DNA of 35,674 bases, taken from positions 1 through 35,674 of IMG/VR virus record IMGVR_UViG_3300034152_000127; one strand, given 5' to 3'. Positions within the stretch are counted from its first letter, which is position 1, and every line of letters begins with the position of its first letter. Source of the stretch: a virus. Below are positions 1-7,060 of the stretch, in pieces. Position numbers and translations under genes: made by a program. The notes beneath the pieces were generated by a model. The model had not been told where the DNA came from. It searched no databases and saw nothing but the letters and a program-made list of their open reading frames with translations.

Positions 1-63
1 GACGAGCTTGCAGCGGAACGGCCCACCCTCGAGCAGCTTCGCGACTGTCGCGCGTCGTGCCAC
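1..63 (-). CDS. 5' end of an unidentified gene cut by the window edge
   Basis: An open frame begins with GTG at 63-61 directly after the TAG stop (66-64) of the ASCH-like gene and runs off the window. The first 20 residues read MARRATVAKLLEGGPFRCKL. An AAGGAG ribosome-binding site lies in the last codons of the upstream gene, 6 nt before the GTG, which is why I accept this start. Too little is visible to name the product. Confidence 0.5.
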   Translation of the reverse strand, partial: MARRATVAKLLEGGPFRCKLV

Positions 64-507
64 CTATCGCTCCTTGAACCTCGGCAGCTGCTCGAGAACG
101 CGCCGCTCGACGTCGTGCGGCAGCGTCCAGAGTCCCTGCATTCCGCGAGCGGGGATCGGCTCGTCGAGCGCGGCGACCTCGGTCAGCACCCACCCGTACG
201 GCCCGTTGAACCACGGGTTGTCGATCACGTTGCGATCGGCGCGTGGGTCGCTCTCGTCGACGACGCTGCCGACGACCATGACGCCGACAATGCCGAGCGG
301 CGAGTCGTCTGGATGCGGCGGGTCGTAGAGCTTGCTCAGTCGCATCGACTCCGCCGCCTCGATGTCGTAGCGCTTGCCCGCGTGGACGGCGATCGGCTTG
401 CCGATCATGTGCGGCCATAGCGCCCACGGCCTGTTCTCGATCCGCTTGCTGCCGTGGACGATCGCCTGCTCCCACGGACGCCAAAGAGTAATCGCCTTCA
501 TCCTCAT
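64..507 (-). CDS. ASCH-like domain protein
   Basis: A 147-residue protein resembling the ASCH/PUA-like fold: it opens with a strand and the ITLWRPWEQAI signature, followed by GSKRIENRPW, a central GIVGVMVVG strand and a C-terminal GPYGWVLTEV segment. Proteins of this kind bind RNA or modified nucleotides, and some act on acylated nucleosides; the substrate here is unknown. The start at 507 follows AAGGAG by 6 nt; an in-frame ATG two codons later is an alternative. The family is assigned by motif recognition and no catalytic set was verified. It sits next to a DUF1643 gene in an accessory cluster. Confidence 0.65.
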   Translation of the reverse strand: MRMKAITLWRPWEQAIVHGSKRIENRPWALWPHMIGKPIAVHAGKRYDIEAAESMRLSKLYDPPHPDDSPLGIVGVMVVGSVVDESDPRADRNVIDNPWFNGPYGWVLTEVAALDEPIPARGMQGLWTLPHDVERRVLEQLPRFKER

Positions 508-522
508 CTGCTTCTCCTTCTG

Positions 523-1017
523 CTACCTGTACGGGAGCGGCTGCGTGCTCGCCCGCATGAACAGCGGGTGTCGCGGCTGCCCTTCTTTCGTGAGTCCGAG
601 GCACCACAGATCGACGTCCTCGAGTAGCTCGCGAAGCTGCTCGTCGCGCTGCCGGTGCGTGCCGTGGACTCCCCACGCGACGACGACGAAGTCGGCGCGG
701 CTTGCCGTGTCGAGGATCGCCTCGTCGTTGCCTGGGCCGACCGGGTCGTCCGCTGCCTTCATGTCGCGCGGGTCGGTGGCTCGATAGCCAAACGCGTTGA
801 GCATGTGCATCGTGCCGTATCCCCACTCGCGCGCGAAACGGAGACACCTTCGGATGGTCGGGTCGTTCTTCTTCTCGTCGGCTGTGGACGGGTTGAGCGC
901 GACGAATGCGATCGTCGGCTTACCGCGATCCCACACCCGCCACAGGTCGTAGCGCCAGCGACGGCACGGTGAGAACGACGCGCCGCGCGCGTCCGCGATG
1001 TCGATCACCCCCGTCAC
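523..1017 (-). CDS. DUF1643 family protein
   Basis: A 164-residue protein with the hallmark of DUF1643: a W-D-R-G opening, then FVALNPSTAD, a DPTIRRC segment, FAREWGYG, the LNAFGYRATDP motif, and near the C-terminus VVVAWGVHG. DUF1643 is a widespread small domain in bacteria and phages of unknown biochemical role. The first codon is GTG at 1017, 3 nt after the upstream TAA, without a clear ribosome-binding site. A second GTG three codons on is an equally possible start. Confidence 0.8.
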   Translation of the reverse strand: MTGVIDIADARGASFSPCRRWRYDLWRVWDRGKPTIAFVALNPSTADEKKNDPTIRRCLRFAREWGYGTMHMLNAFGYRATDPRDMKAADDPVGPGNDEAILDTASRADFVVVAWGVHGTHRQRDEQLRELLEDVDLWCLGLTKEGQPRHPLFMRASTQPLPYR

Positions 1018-1020
1018 CGT

Positions 1021-1449
1021 TTATTCGGTGGGCGTCATCCCGAGAAAGCCTACTGTGCATATGCCTTCGGGGATCGCCATCTGCCTGACGTTCTCATCGG
1101 CGACTGCGTTCGCCGCGACGGTCGGCTCGTTCCAGAGCTGACCCGGTACGCCGTCCTCGCTGACGAAGAATCCGGCGAGGTTCGTAACGTCGGGATCTAG
1201 GCCTGCCATGAACGGGATCACCATCTCCGGCGGGTCGACTCCGAGTTCGATGTCGCCCTCGTCCCACATGAACACGAACGCGCGCGCGCTTCCCACCATG
1301 TTGTCTTGTGACGTAATGACGAGCTGCACGATCTCGATCGGCCGGTTGAACACGTCGGCGTAGACGGCCTCGCGAATGTCGTTGTTACCAAGCGGCAACT
1401 GATCGAACGGCCAGCGCTGGCCTCCTGCGCCTTGATTGAAAGATGCCAT
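1021..1449 (-). CDS. Virion-like beta-sandwich protein, paralogue A
   Basis: A 142-residue protein opening MASFNQGAGGQRWPF. Its middle, with VQLVITSQ, AFVFMWDEGD and a GVDPPEMVIPF strand pair, aligns with the neighbouring 1468-1863 product (YIKFYDDDTPDVGVTPPVMVL), so the two look like tandem paralogues. This pattern (strand, F/K-x-W/Y-D, G-V-x-P-P-x-M-V) resembles small beta-rich virion proteins found next to tail or fibre genes, but the function is inferred. The start at 1449 is preferred over ATG 1458 because the AGGAG site abuts the latter; the spacing to 1449 is 9 nt. Confidence 0.55.
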   Translation of the reverse strand: MASFNQGAGGQRWPFDQLPLGNNDIREAVYADVFNRPIEIVQLVITSQDNMVGSARAFVFMWDEGDIELGVDPPEMVIPFMAGLDPDVTNLAGFFVSEDGVPGQLWNEPTVAANAVADENVRQMAIPEGICTVGFLGMTPTE

Positions 1450-1467
1450 TCCAGTCATCTCCTCTCT

Positions 1468-1863
1468 CTACTTGGGGAATATCCCGTACGTGACACGCAC
1501 GGGGTTCGGACACGAGTCGGTTCCGCCTTTCCCCGGCTCCGCGTGCACGATGTAGCTCAGGTAATCGACCACCGCCTTGACGAAGAACTCGGTCACGGTG
1601 CCGGGCTTCGCGCGCAGCACCATGACCGGCGGCGTGACGCCGACGTCCGGCGTGTCGTCGTCGTAGAACTTGATGTACGCCATCGTCTCGGGGTTTTCCG
1701 AATTGTCGATCCTGACGCCTGTGATCCAAACGGCGTCACCCTGCGTAATGTCTTGCCGAAGCTGCCGAGCGTCCTCGTCGTCGACGACTGATTGCGCCGG
1801 CGGCGCTCCCAGAAACGTCTGAACGACGCCGTCGACGCCTTCGATCTTTGTCGGTCCTGCCAT
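1468..1863 (-). CDS. Virion-like beta-sandwich protein, paralogue B
   Basis: A 131-residue protein with no signal peptide or membrane segment. Residues about 47-80 contain the IDNSENPETMAYIKFYDDD and GVTPPVMVLRAKPG strands typical of small phage surface or tail-associated beta proteins that present a conserved K-x-Y-D turn. It is a paralogue of the product encoded just downstream (1021-1449). AGGAGG stands 8 nt before the ATG. With no structural genes nearby the role cannot be fixed; decoration or fibre-associated protein is the best guess. Confidence 0.55.
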   Translation of the reverse strand: MAGPTKIEGVDGVVQTFLGAPPAQSVVDDEDARQLRQDITQGDAVWITGVRIDNSENPETMAYIKFYDDDTPDVGVTPPVMVLRAKPGTVTEFFVKAVVDYLSYIVHAEPGKGGTDSCPNPVRVTYGIFPK

Positions 1864-1912
1864 GTCGTGTTCCTCCTTTGAACTTCGATGCTACCATCGC
1901 CGGGCGACTCGC

Positions 1913-2191
1913 TCAATGACTAGACGCATTGCTGCTGCTGTTCGTCGTGCCACTGTTCGATCGCCTTGGCGATCGCCTCCTGCTGCCTGTCTTCTGGTCC
2001 GTCGTACTCGACGACTCGTGGGGCTGTCCGTTCGCCTTCTGCGCAGTGGCGCTGTGACTCGATAACGACGGTCCAGTCTGACATGGCTCCTCCTCTTGTC
2101 CGAAGACGGTGAAGCATCCGCGCGAGAGCAGAGCGACGAGCGCCGCCAGCGCGAACGGGTAGAAGAACAGGGCAGCTTCACCTCGGGTCAT
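1913..2191 (-). CDS. Possible small membrane protein overlapping the next gene
   Basis: The frame starts with ATG at 2191, preceded by GGAGGCAGC, and encodes 92 residues. The N-terminal 35 residues hold one convincing membrane segment (ALFFYPFALAALVALLS) followed by a Cys. The remaining two thirds are Ser/Thr/Arg-rich and overlap out of frame with the 1920-2084 gene, so that part looks like a shadow. Either a real single-span protein carries an unselected tail, or a frameshift shortened it. Its position upstream of a small soluble gene in the same transcript fits a phage inner-membrane accessory protein. Confidence 0.35.
   Translation of the reverse strand: MTRGEAALFFYPFALAALVALLSRGCFTVFGQEEEPCQTGPSLSSHSATAQKANGQPHESSSTTDQKTGSRRRSPRRSNSGTTNSSSNASSH
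1920..2084 (-). CDS. Small hydrophilic protein, function unknown
   Basis: A 54-residue protein (MSDWTVVIESQ to the C-terminal EQWHDEQQQQCV). A strong AGGAGGAGCC sequence directly precedes the ATG at 2084, which selects this start over an in-frame upstream codon. It begins with a short beta-like segment and ends in a charged, Gln-rich helix. I do not recognise it. It lies wholly inside the 3' part of another open frame (1913-2191). Confidence 0.6.
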   Translation of the reverse strand: MSDWTVVIESQRHCAEGERTAPRVVEYDGPEDRQQEAIAKAIEQWHDEQQQQCV

Positions 2192-2252
2192 GCTGCCTCC
2201 GAATGGACGACGGCCGCGGTTGCGGTCGCCGTTTGTGTTGTGCGGGGTTGAG

Positions 2253-2531
2253 CTAGCGAGAGGCGCGGTCGACGTCGACGGGGAGCGGGACAGCGACGAA
2301 GACACCGGGCATGTCGGTCGGCTTGTACGCCATGAGCTTGCCGCTGCGCGGCTCGAAGGGGACGACGCCCGGCGTGCGCACGTCGGTGTAGGTCTTCCAG
2401 CTCGCGACCTCTTGCACCGTCGAGCGAGCGATGCCGAGTGACTCGGAGATCGCCGCGATGCTCATATGGTTCTCGTACATGCGCCGGATGGCGCGGACCT
2501 GAACGGCTGTCAGCGAGCGGCGGCGCGACAT
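2253..2531 (-). CDS. Small helix-turn-helix DNA-binding protein
   Basis: A 92-residue protein whose first half is a homeodomain-like helix-turn-helix: LTAVQVRAIRRMYEN, then MSIAAISESLGIARSTVQEV, with the recognition helix ending in a W-K-T-Y segment. This is the arrangement seen in small phage HTH proteins related to resolvase and HNH-associated DNA-binding domains. The C-terminal half is unassigned. The start at 2531 overlaps the upstream stop (TGATG), and GGGGGT lies about 7 nt before it. It probably binds DNA; a regulatory target is not visible. Confidence 0.65.
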   Translation of the reverse strand: MSRRRSLTAVQVRAIRRMYENHMSIAAISESLGIARSTVQEVASWKTYTDVRTPGVVPFEPRSGKLMAYKPTDMPGVFVAVPLPVDVDRASR

Positions 2532-2914
2532 CAGCACACCCCCTGCATCTCGAGCCCGGCGTACTTCTGAGCGGCCTCATCGCTCCAGACAATCGTCGCC
2601 TCGGGGGCCAGCTCGCCCTCGAACAGAGCCATGAGCGCGTCGAGCAGCTCGCCACCGAACGCCTTGACGTCCCACAGCGAGGCGCACCCGCTGGCGAGGA
2701 CGTCGAAGTCGCCATCCATGTCGTTCTGCTGGCGGCAGTCGTTGAGGTCGGCGTACACGTCGAAGTGTCCGTCGTCGAACTCGCAGACGACGAACGTGTG
2801 GTCGCTGGCCATGAGCGAGAGCAGCTCGGCCATCTTGCTGACGGGCGTCGTGCTGGTGTGAAATGCGCCCCCGGCGGTGACGATCTCGAATCCCTTGGTC
2901 TTGCTGGTGTCCAT
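2531..2914 (-). CDS. Acidic protein of unknown function
   Basis: A 127-residue acidic protein starting MDTSKTKGFEIV. The ATG at 2914 follows GGAGGCAACAAG, a clear ribosome-binding site, so an in-frame upstream start at 2950 is not needed. Features include VVCEFDDGHFDVYADLNDC, a DMDGDFDVLASG stretch and a C-terminal helix LLDALMALFEGEL. The alternating strand pattern suggests a compact alpha/beta fold. No family is recognised. It is the first gene after a 116-nt gap that may hold a promoter. Confidence 0.65.
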   Translation of the reverse strand: MDTSKTKGFEIVTAGGAFHTSTTPVSKMAELLSLMASDHTFVVCEFDDGHFDVYADLNDCRQQNDMDGDFDVLASGCASLWDVKAFGGELLDALMALFEGELAPEATIVWSDEAAQKYAGLEMQGVC

Positions 2915-2956
2915 CTTGTTGCCTCCGTTGTTTGTTGAAACCCTAACCATGCTTTG

Positions 2957-2985
2957 ATCATCGGATTTATCCGGTCGATTCGCAA
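2957..2985 (-). promoter_or_regulatory. Candidate sigma70-like promoter
   Basis: In the 116-nt gap before the 2914 start, the minus strand reads TTGCGA (2985-2980), a 17-nt spacer, then GATGAT (2962-2957). An A-rich tract lies upstream, and a short palindrome (CGGAT-AA-ATCCG) sits inside the spacer, where an operator could be. The -10 match is weak, so this is only a candidate. Confidence 0.25.
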
Positions 2986-3030
2986 CAGTTTTTCGGGTTT
3001 CGGAGACATTTTTTTCTTCTGTGTTTTCCG

Positions 3031-3573
3031 CTAGTTAGGTAGTTCGCCGTCGTTTTTCTTTCCGGTCGCTTGGGTTCGCTTGCTCCCCTTGTTGTTTTTT
3101 CTTGTCCCGCTCTCGCCCACTTGTTGCGCGGGTTTCCGAAGCTGCGCAACATTGTCGGCTGGCAAACCCGCATCCTCTCTGTCTTTCCCGTGGCGCGGTT
3201 TCTCGTCTGCTACCTGCGATGCGACCATCGACCCTGCACCGCTCAAGGTCGCGAGGTGCACGGCCAGCTCTCGCGGCGCGAAGCGTTGAGCGCCAGCTGC
3301 GAGGTTGGCGGCGACGGTCGGGATCATTCGGAGCATGTCGACGATCCGCTCCTGCCCCATCGCGCCGAAGTAGTCAGATTTCAGCCTGTCGCTGCCGTCC
3401 TCGGTGTAGATCGTTGCGAGCACCGACGCCTCGCCGGTTGCGAGCAGCTCGAACATCTCGACGAGGTGCGCGCGGGTTGCGGCTCTCTCGTCGCCCTGCG
3501 GCTTGGTTCCCCTGTCGGCCCAAGCGGTGAGCAAGTAGTCGACGAATGCGCCGACGGCTGGATTGTCACTCAT
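3031..3573 (-). CDS. Unknown protein with helical body and basic disordered tail
   Basis: A 180-residue protein. The start at 3573 (MSDNPAVGAFVDYL) is preferred because GGAGG lies 7 nt upstream, within an otherwise longer frame. The first 115 residues look mostly helical (AFVDYLLTAWADRG, HLVEMFELLATGEASV, ERIVDMLRMIPTVAANLAAG). The last 50 are Lys/Arg/Asn-rich and probably disordered. No family is recognised. Downstream is a gap with a candidate promoter for the next gene. Confidence 0.65.
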   Translation of the reverse strand: MSDNPAVGAFVDYLLTAWADRGTKPQGDERAATRAHLVEMFELLATGEASVLATIYTEDGSDRLKSDYFGAMGQERIVDMLRMIPTVAANLAAGAQRFAPRELAVHLATLSGAGSMVASQVADEKPRHGKDREDAGLPADNVAQLRKPAQQVGESGTRKNNKGSKRTQATGKKNDGELPN

Positions 3574-3655
3574 GGCGCGGCCTCCTGCTGTTGTCGATCC
3601 GGCCGAACCGACAGACACGACGACACCGTCGCGGCGAACGCCGCGCAGCGGTTCG

Positions 3656-3856
3656 TTACGAGTTGCTGAAACCCTTGCGGGGTGCGGGTTTGCGGGTTCG
3701 TGTGTCCATGCGTTCGTCCATAGTAGCCGATCCCGTCGAAGGGATCTCTTCCTTTGTCATCGACGAGGGCGCGTGTCGATCACGTGCCATCGCGGTTTCC
3801 GCGATCTCTGCGAGAACGGGCAACACGAGGTCGCCAACGTGTGTCGGTTCGCCCAT
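3656..3856 (-). CDS. Short protein, function unknown
   Basis: A 66-residue protein starting MGEPTHVGDLVLPVLAEIA at 3856. AGGCGG lies 5 nt upstream, and the start comes 8 nt after the TAG of the YkgJ-like gene. An earlier in-frame start at 3880 overlapping that gene is possible but has no better ribosome-binding site. One N-terminal helix is followed by a charged tail ending TRKPAPRKGFSNS. Nothing identifies its role. Confidence 0.45.
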   Translation of the reverse strand: MGEPTHVGDLVLPVLAEIAETAMARDRHAPSSMTKEEIPSTGSATMDERMDTRTRKPAPRKGFSNS

Positions 3857-3864
3857 TGCGCCGC

Positions 3865-4473
3865 CTAGCTCTCGCACCATCCCCAGAACACCGCCGCCTT
3901 GAGCGGTGAGAGCATGTCGTCACCGAAGCGCTTGCTCGCCGCGTCGAGTCCTCGCGCGACGATCTCGTCTGCGATGACAAGCAGCGGGTGCATCGGGCCG
4001 ACTACGAATGGCACACCGATCCGCGCTGCGGCGTTCACGGCGAGCCTGTAGCCGACATGCTGAATCTCCCTCGCGTCGACGTAGCCGTTGCCGTCTTGGA
4101 ACGGTCGGCACTTCGCGATGGCGAGGTGCGTGCGACAGTTGATCGGGCGCGAGCGGTAGACGCTGCATCGGTCGTGCTCGAGAAACGGACACGCCTGCTT
4201 GCGCGCGGCCCACGGCTTGACTTTTGTCGATGGATGTCGCTCGAAGAACAGCCGCGCCGATTCCTCGATGGCGTCGCGGTGCCGGTCGAAGGCTGCGCGC
4301 CCCTGCTTGTTCTCGAGCAGCGCCATCGCCTCTGGAAGCGTGACGCTGACGAGGATCGTGCAGCACGCGCTGCACCCGGCCTCGCAGCCGATGTCGATGG
4401 CGCTCCGCGCCGCGTCGCACCAGCCGTCGACGGTCAGGAACGTGGCAGTCAGCTCGGTCGATGCGTTGGTCAT
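3865..4473 (-). CDS. YkgJ-type cysteine-cluster protein
   Basis: A 202-residue protein of the YkgJ (CxxCxxxCC) family, thought to bind a metal or Fe-S cluster. Visible ligands are C30, C34, C37 and C38, then the signature C95-P-F-L, C103-S-V-Y-R-S-R-P-I-N-C113-R and C122. The C-P-F-L...C-x-[IV]-Y-x-x-R-P-x-x-C-R pattern is diagnostic. The biochemical role of the family is not established. The start at 4473 overlaps the upstream stop by ATGA, and I discard a much longer in-frame extension. A second, smaller cysteine-cluster protein is encoded at 31607-31942. Confidence 0.8.
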   Translation of the reverse strand: MTNASTELTATFLTVDGWCDAARSAIDIGCEAGCSACCTILVSVTLPEAMALLENKQGRAAFDRHRDAIEESARLFFERHPSTKVKPWAARKQACPFLEHDRCSVYRSRPINCRTHLAIAKCRPFQDGNGYVDAREIQHVGYRLAVNAAARIGVPFVVGPMHPLLVIADEIVARGLDAASKRFGDDMLSPLKAAVFWGWCES

Positions 4474-5468
4474 TCGTCCATCCCGAGCGCCTGCCGTGCC
4501 GCCGCCTCGATCGCATCCCACTCTTCGAGGTCGCCGTACTGCCGAGGGGCGCGGCCCGTGTCGACGTCGTGTTCGCGGCGTCGCGCTCGCCAGCGTGCGA
4601 CCCGTTCGACGAAGCGGTAGAGCGCCTTCGCGCGCTCGATGGCGTCGTCGTAGCCGTGAGTCTCTGCCCGCTGGTCGTCGCCCCACAGTGCGTCGCAGAC
4701 GTCGGCGAGCAAGCCGGCCGTCTCGGTGTCCTCTTCGTGCTGGCGAGCGAGCGAGTCGATCTTCGCGTTGGCGATCTCGAGCATGCGGAACCACTCGCCG
4801 TACACGCCTCCGTCCCACTCGGCCAGTTCGAGTTCGTCGGCACCGTAGAGCTCAAGCGCCCTGCGCTGCGCGTTGACCATTCCGGCCCACGCTTCCATGA
4901 CGGCGGTGTCGTGGCACTCGCTCATGCCGGGGAGCGCCTGCACCGCCTCGGCCATCTTGGTTCCGGCCCGCGCGAGCAGCTGCGCGATGCGCGGCTCGTT
5001 GTCCTGCTCTGCGCCGAGCGCGACGTGCTTCACGCGTGAAGCGGCTTCGAGCGATCGGCCTGCGATACTGACGAGCATCTTGCGCTCGGCGACGAGAGCG
5101 GCCTTGCTCGGCTCGCGGTCCGGTGCGGCGGCGACGCGCTTGATGTAGTAGCCGCGCGAGTGCCCGCTCGGCGTGTACTCGAGCAAGCCCCACCCTTCGG
5201 GCACCTCCGACTTGTCGACGAGCGCGGGCGGCGTCAGGAACCACCGCTCGTGTCCGACGCCGTTGCCGGCGCGCTCGTGCGGCTTGTTCGCGTTGGCAAA
5301 GAAGTCGTCGCGCGAGGTCTTGGCTTCGACGACCGTGCAGCGTCCCCAGCCGGTCCACCCGATCGCGTCGGGCGTCTCGCTGGCGTTCGTCTGTAGCTCG
5401 GTGCCGACGACGCGATGGTTGCGCTTGAGCCACGCAGCCGCGGCCTTGACGAGTGTGTCGTGCTTCAC
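4470..5468 (-). CDS. PD-(D/E)XK nuclease-like N-terminus with long helical C-terminus
   Basis: A 332-residue protein. Residues 1-100 match the stand-alone nuclease-like domain common in phages and related to the MmcB/restriction-endonuclease fold: KHDTLVKAAAAWL, then P-D34 in a PDAIGW strand, then E48-A-K50 in VVEAKTSRDDFF, and the P-E-G-W-G-L-L-x-Y motif. The remaining 230 residues are helical, including a charged segment with IERAKALYRFVERVARW. The start is GTG at 5468: GGAGGAGCGC precedes it and GTGA overlaps the upstream stop. Cleavage activity is plausible because the acidic and Lys positions are intact. Confidence 0.7.
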   Translation of the reverse strand: MKHDTLVKAAAAWLKRNHRVVGTELQTNASETPDAIGWTGWGRCTVVEAKTSRDDFFANANKPHERAGNGVGHERWFLTPPALVDKSEVPEGWGLLEYTPSGHSRGYYIKRVAAAPDREPSKAALVAERKMLVSIAGRSLEAASRVKHVALGAEQDNEPRIAQLLARAGTKMAEAVQALPGMSECHDTAVMEAWAGMVNAQRRALELYGADELELAEWDGGVYGEWFRMLEIANAKIDSLARQHEEDTETAGLLADVCDALWGDDQRAETHGYDDAIERAKALYRFVERVARWRARRREHDVDTGRAPRQYGDLEEWDAIEAAARQALGMDE

Positions 5469-5725
5469 GCGCTCCTCCTTGCGGCCATCCACTTCTGAAA
5501 CCACCGCTCGCTCTCTCCGTGCAGCGTGCAGTGTCCGTGTTCGTGACCGGGGCGCACGTCGACGCCTGCTCGGCGGTGGACGATGAGCCACGGCTCGCCC
5601 TGCACCTTGCGCTTCATGCGCAATACCTCGTAGTCGCCGCGGACGGGGAACTCGATCCATCCCTGCTCGGCGAGCCAGCGGGCGAACGCGGTGAGCTTGT
5701 TTGCGTGGAGTTGATGCCGACTCAT
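5465..5725 (-). CDS. Small basic protein, function unknown
   Basis: An 86-residue protein beginning MSRHQLHANKLTAFARWL. The ATG at 5725 overlaps the upstream stop (ATGA) and its own stop overlaps the next GTG start, so it is tightly coupled on both sides. It reads like a compact domain with an N-terminal helix, a hairpin (YEVLRMKRKVQGEPWLIVHRR) and a C-terminal HGESERWFQKWM helix. The His-rich stretch PGHEHGHCTLHG could bind metal, but that is a guess. Its place directly before a nuclease-like gene suggests a partner. Confidence 0.6.
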   Translation of the reverse strand: MSRHQLHANKLTAFARWLAEQGWIEFPVRGDYEVLRMKRKVQGEPWLIVHRRAGVDVRPGHEHGHCTLHGESERWFQKWMAARRSA

Positions 5726-6282
5726 GCTTCGCCCTGGGTGATCACGCCGTCGAAGCGGCCCCTCGTGGTCATGCCAGGCGGAAGCTCGATCGGTGCGACC
5801 TCCACCACCTTGCCGAACTGGTCGCGGACGATCTCGCCCATGCGATAGCACTCGCCGGTTCGCCCCTGCGCGTGGACCAACAGGATCTCCTTGCGACCCG
5901 GCGCGTGCTCGAGTCCTTCCTTGTCGTAGCGCTCGCGCGCTTCGTCAGCGGCTTTCCCGTCCTCGTTGCGAACGTCGAGCATCCACGCCTCGTTGATGAT
6001 TGCGAGCGCGTGCGCGTCGACGTCACTGGCGTACTTGTGGATCACGTTCGCGGCGAGCTGCTTGCCGAGCGCTGCGTCCGGCATCCCGTAGAGGTTGCCG
6101 AGGTTCATCATGTGATAGCACTCGTGCGTCTGGAACACCGCCGTCGGCGGGTGTCCGCCGTCTTCCTTGGCTATCTGCACCGCGCGGCTCCACGCGATGT
6201 CGGCCAGCTCGCTGTAGTTGCGAGGCGGCGGGTCGTCGAGCGCCAGGCGTCCGCACGGTATGTCTACGAGTCCCATGTCCAT
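5722..6282 (-). CDS. Unknown 186-residue protein
   Basis: Starts MDMGLVDIPCG at 6282, with GGGAGGG 5 nt upstream. Segments of note are FQTHECYHMMNLGNLYG, a long helix with DEARERYDKEGLEHAPGR, and a C-terminal strand-rich part with GECYRMGEIVRDQFG. The His/Cys/Glu concentration in the first of these could form a metal site. There is no signal peptide or membrane segment and no recognised family. It lies between two nuclease-like genes in one operon. Confidence 0.6.
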   Translation of the reverse strand: MDMGLVDIPCGRLALDDPPPRNYSELADIAWSRAVQIAKEDGGHPPTAVFQTHECYHMMNLGNLYGMPDAALGKQLAANVIHKYASDVDAHALAIINEAWMLDVRNEDGKAADEARERYDKEGLEHAPGRKEILLVHAQGRTGECYRMGEIVRDQFGKVVEVAPIELPPGMTTRGRFDGVITQGEA

Positions 6283-6283
6283 G

Positions 6284-6859
6284 TCACCCTCCCATCGGTT
6301 CGGGTATCCACCGCCATCGGAAAGGCGGCACCCTGTTCAGTTCTCTGCCGGCGAGCACGAACGACTGAGCGAAGCGCTCGGCGTCCGGCGACACCGGGCT
6401 GTTCGGGAAGTCCTCGGCGGTGGCCCACCCTATGATGTGCGCGACGTTGTTCTCGAGGTCGACGACGACGAGCACGTACACCCAATCGGCGTGCCACTCG
6501 CGCGTGTGAACGGCGAGGCGGTAGTCGAGCAGGTCGCGCGATCCACCGAGTAGCCGTGCCGCCTTGACGTCGAGGTTCAACCCCGTGAAGTCGTAGCCGC
6601 CGTCACCAGAGCCGCGATACAAGTTCGCGTAAAACTGGTTCACCAAGTAGTCGCCGACATGCCCACGCAGGTAGCGGTTCACCGCGATCATCCCGATCTG
6701 CCCGACGAGGTTGTCGAGGTACAGTCGCTCGCCGCGCTCGTCGTCACGTCGGACGTTGGACGCACCGCCCTTGCAACAGGCGCGGGTCTGCGCCTCCGCG
6801 AGCCGCCTCGTCTCTTCCGAGATCCCGACGCGGACAACGTGTCGAGCTTCGACGGGCAT
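6284..6859 (-). CDS. PD-(D/E)XK nuclease-like protein
   Basis: A 191-residue protein with a restriction-endonuclease-like core. A helix with GQIGMIAVNRYL is followed by D90 in GGYDFTG, D97-V-K99 in NLDVKAARL, and later an edge strand WVYVLVVVDL and a WATAEDF segment. D90...D97-x-K99 forms the classic catalytic triad arrangement, so activity is plausible. The start at 6859 overlaps the upstream stop as TGATG. Similar stand-alone proteins are common in phages and usually lack an assigned substrate. Confidence 0.65.
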   Translation of the reverse strand: MPVEARHVVRVGISEETRRLAEAQTRACCKGGASNVRRDDERGERLYLDNLVGQIGMIAVNRYLRGHVGDYLVNQFYANLYRGSGDGGYDFTGLNLDVKAARLLGGSRDLLDYRLAVHTREWHADWVYVLVVVDLENNVAHIIGWATAEDFPNSPVSPDAERFAQSFVLAGRELNRVPPFRWRWIPEPMGG

Positions 6860-7050
6860 CAGCCGAGAAACCGCTCCAGCGCCGCGTCGCTGAACTCGAG
6901 GTCGTCGCCGTGTTCGTCGTACAGCTCCTGCAACCGCTCGCGCGTGATCTCCTCGAACGTGAAAAAGAAGAACTTACCCTTGGCCTCGGCCCGCGTGTCG
7001 AATACGCGCTTGCCGATGGTCGGAATGTCGAGATACCAGAACGTCTCCAT
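6859..7050 (-). CDS. Short protein, function unknown
   Basis: A 63-residue protein (METFWYLDIPTIGKRVF at its start). GAGGAGG lies 6 nt before the ATG at 7050, so the longer upstream extension is rejected. Aromatic residues are concentrated in the middle (KGKFFFFTFEEI), followed by an acidic helix ending DAALERFLG. It is probably a small folded adaptor or inhibitor; nothing specific can be assigned. Confidence 0.6.
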   Translation of the reverse strand: METFWYLDIPTIGKRVFDTRAEAKGKFFFFTFEEITRERLQELYDEHGDDLEFSDAALERFLG

Positions 7051-7060
7051 GATCGCCTCC

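Noticed and set aside
2188-3009. Long minus-strand frame overlapping the HTH and acidic-protein genes
   Set aside because: Arg/Ser/Pro/Ala-rich shadow; the genes at 2253-2531 and 2531-2914 have good starts, ribosome-binding sites and a coupled junction.
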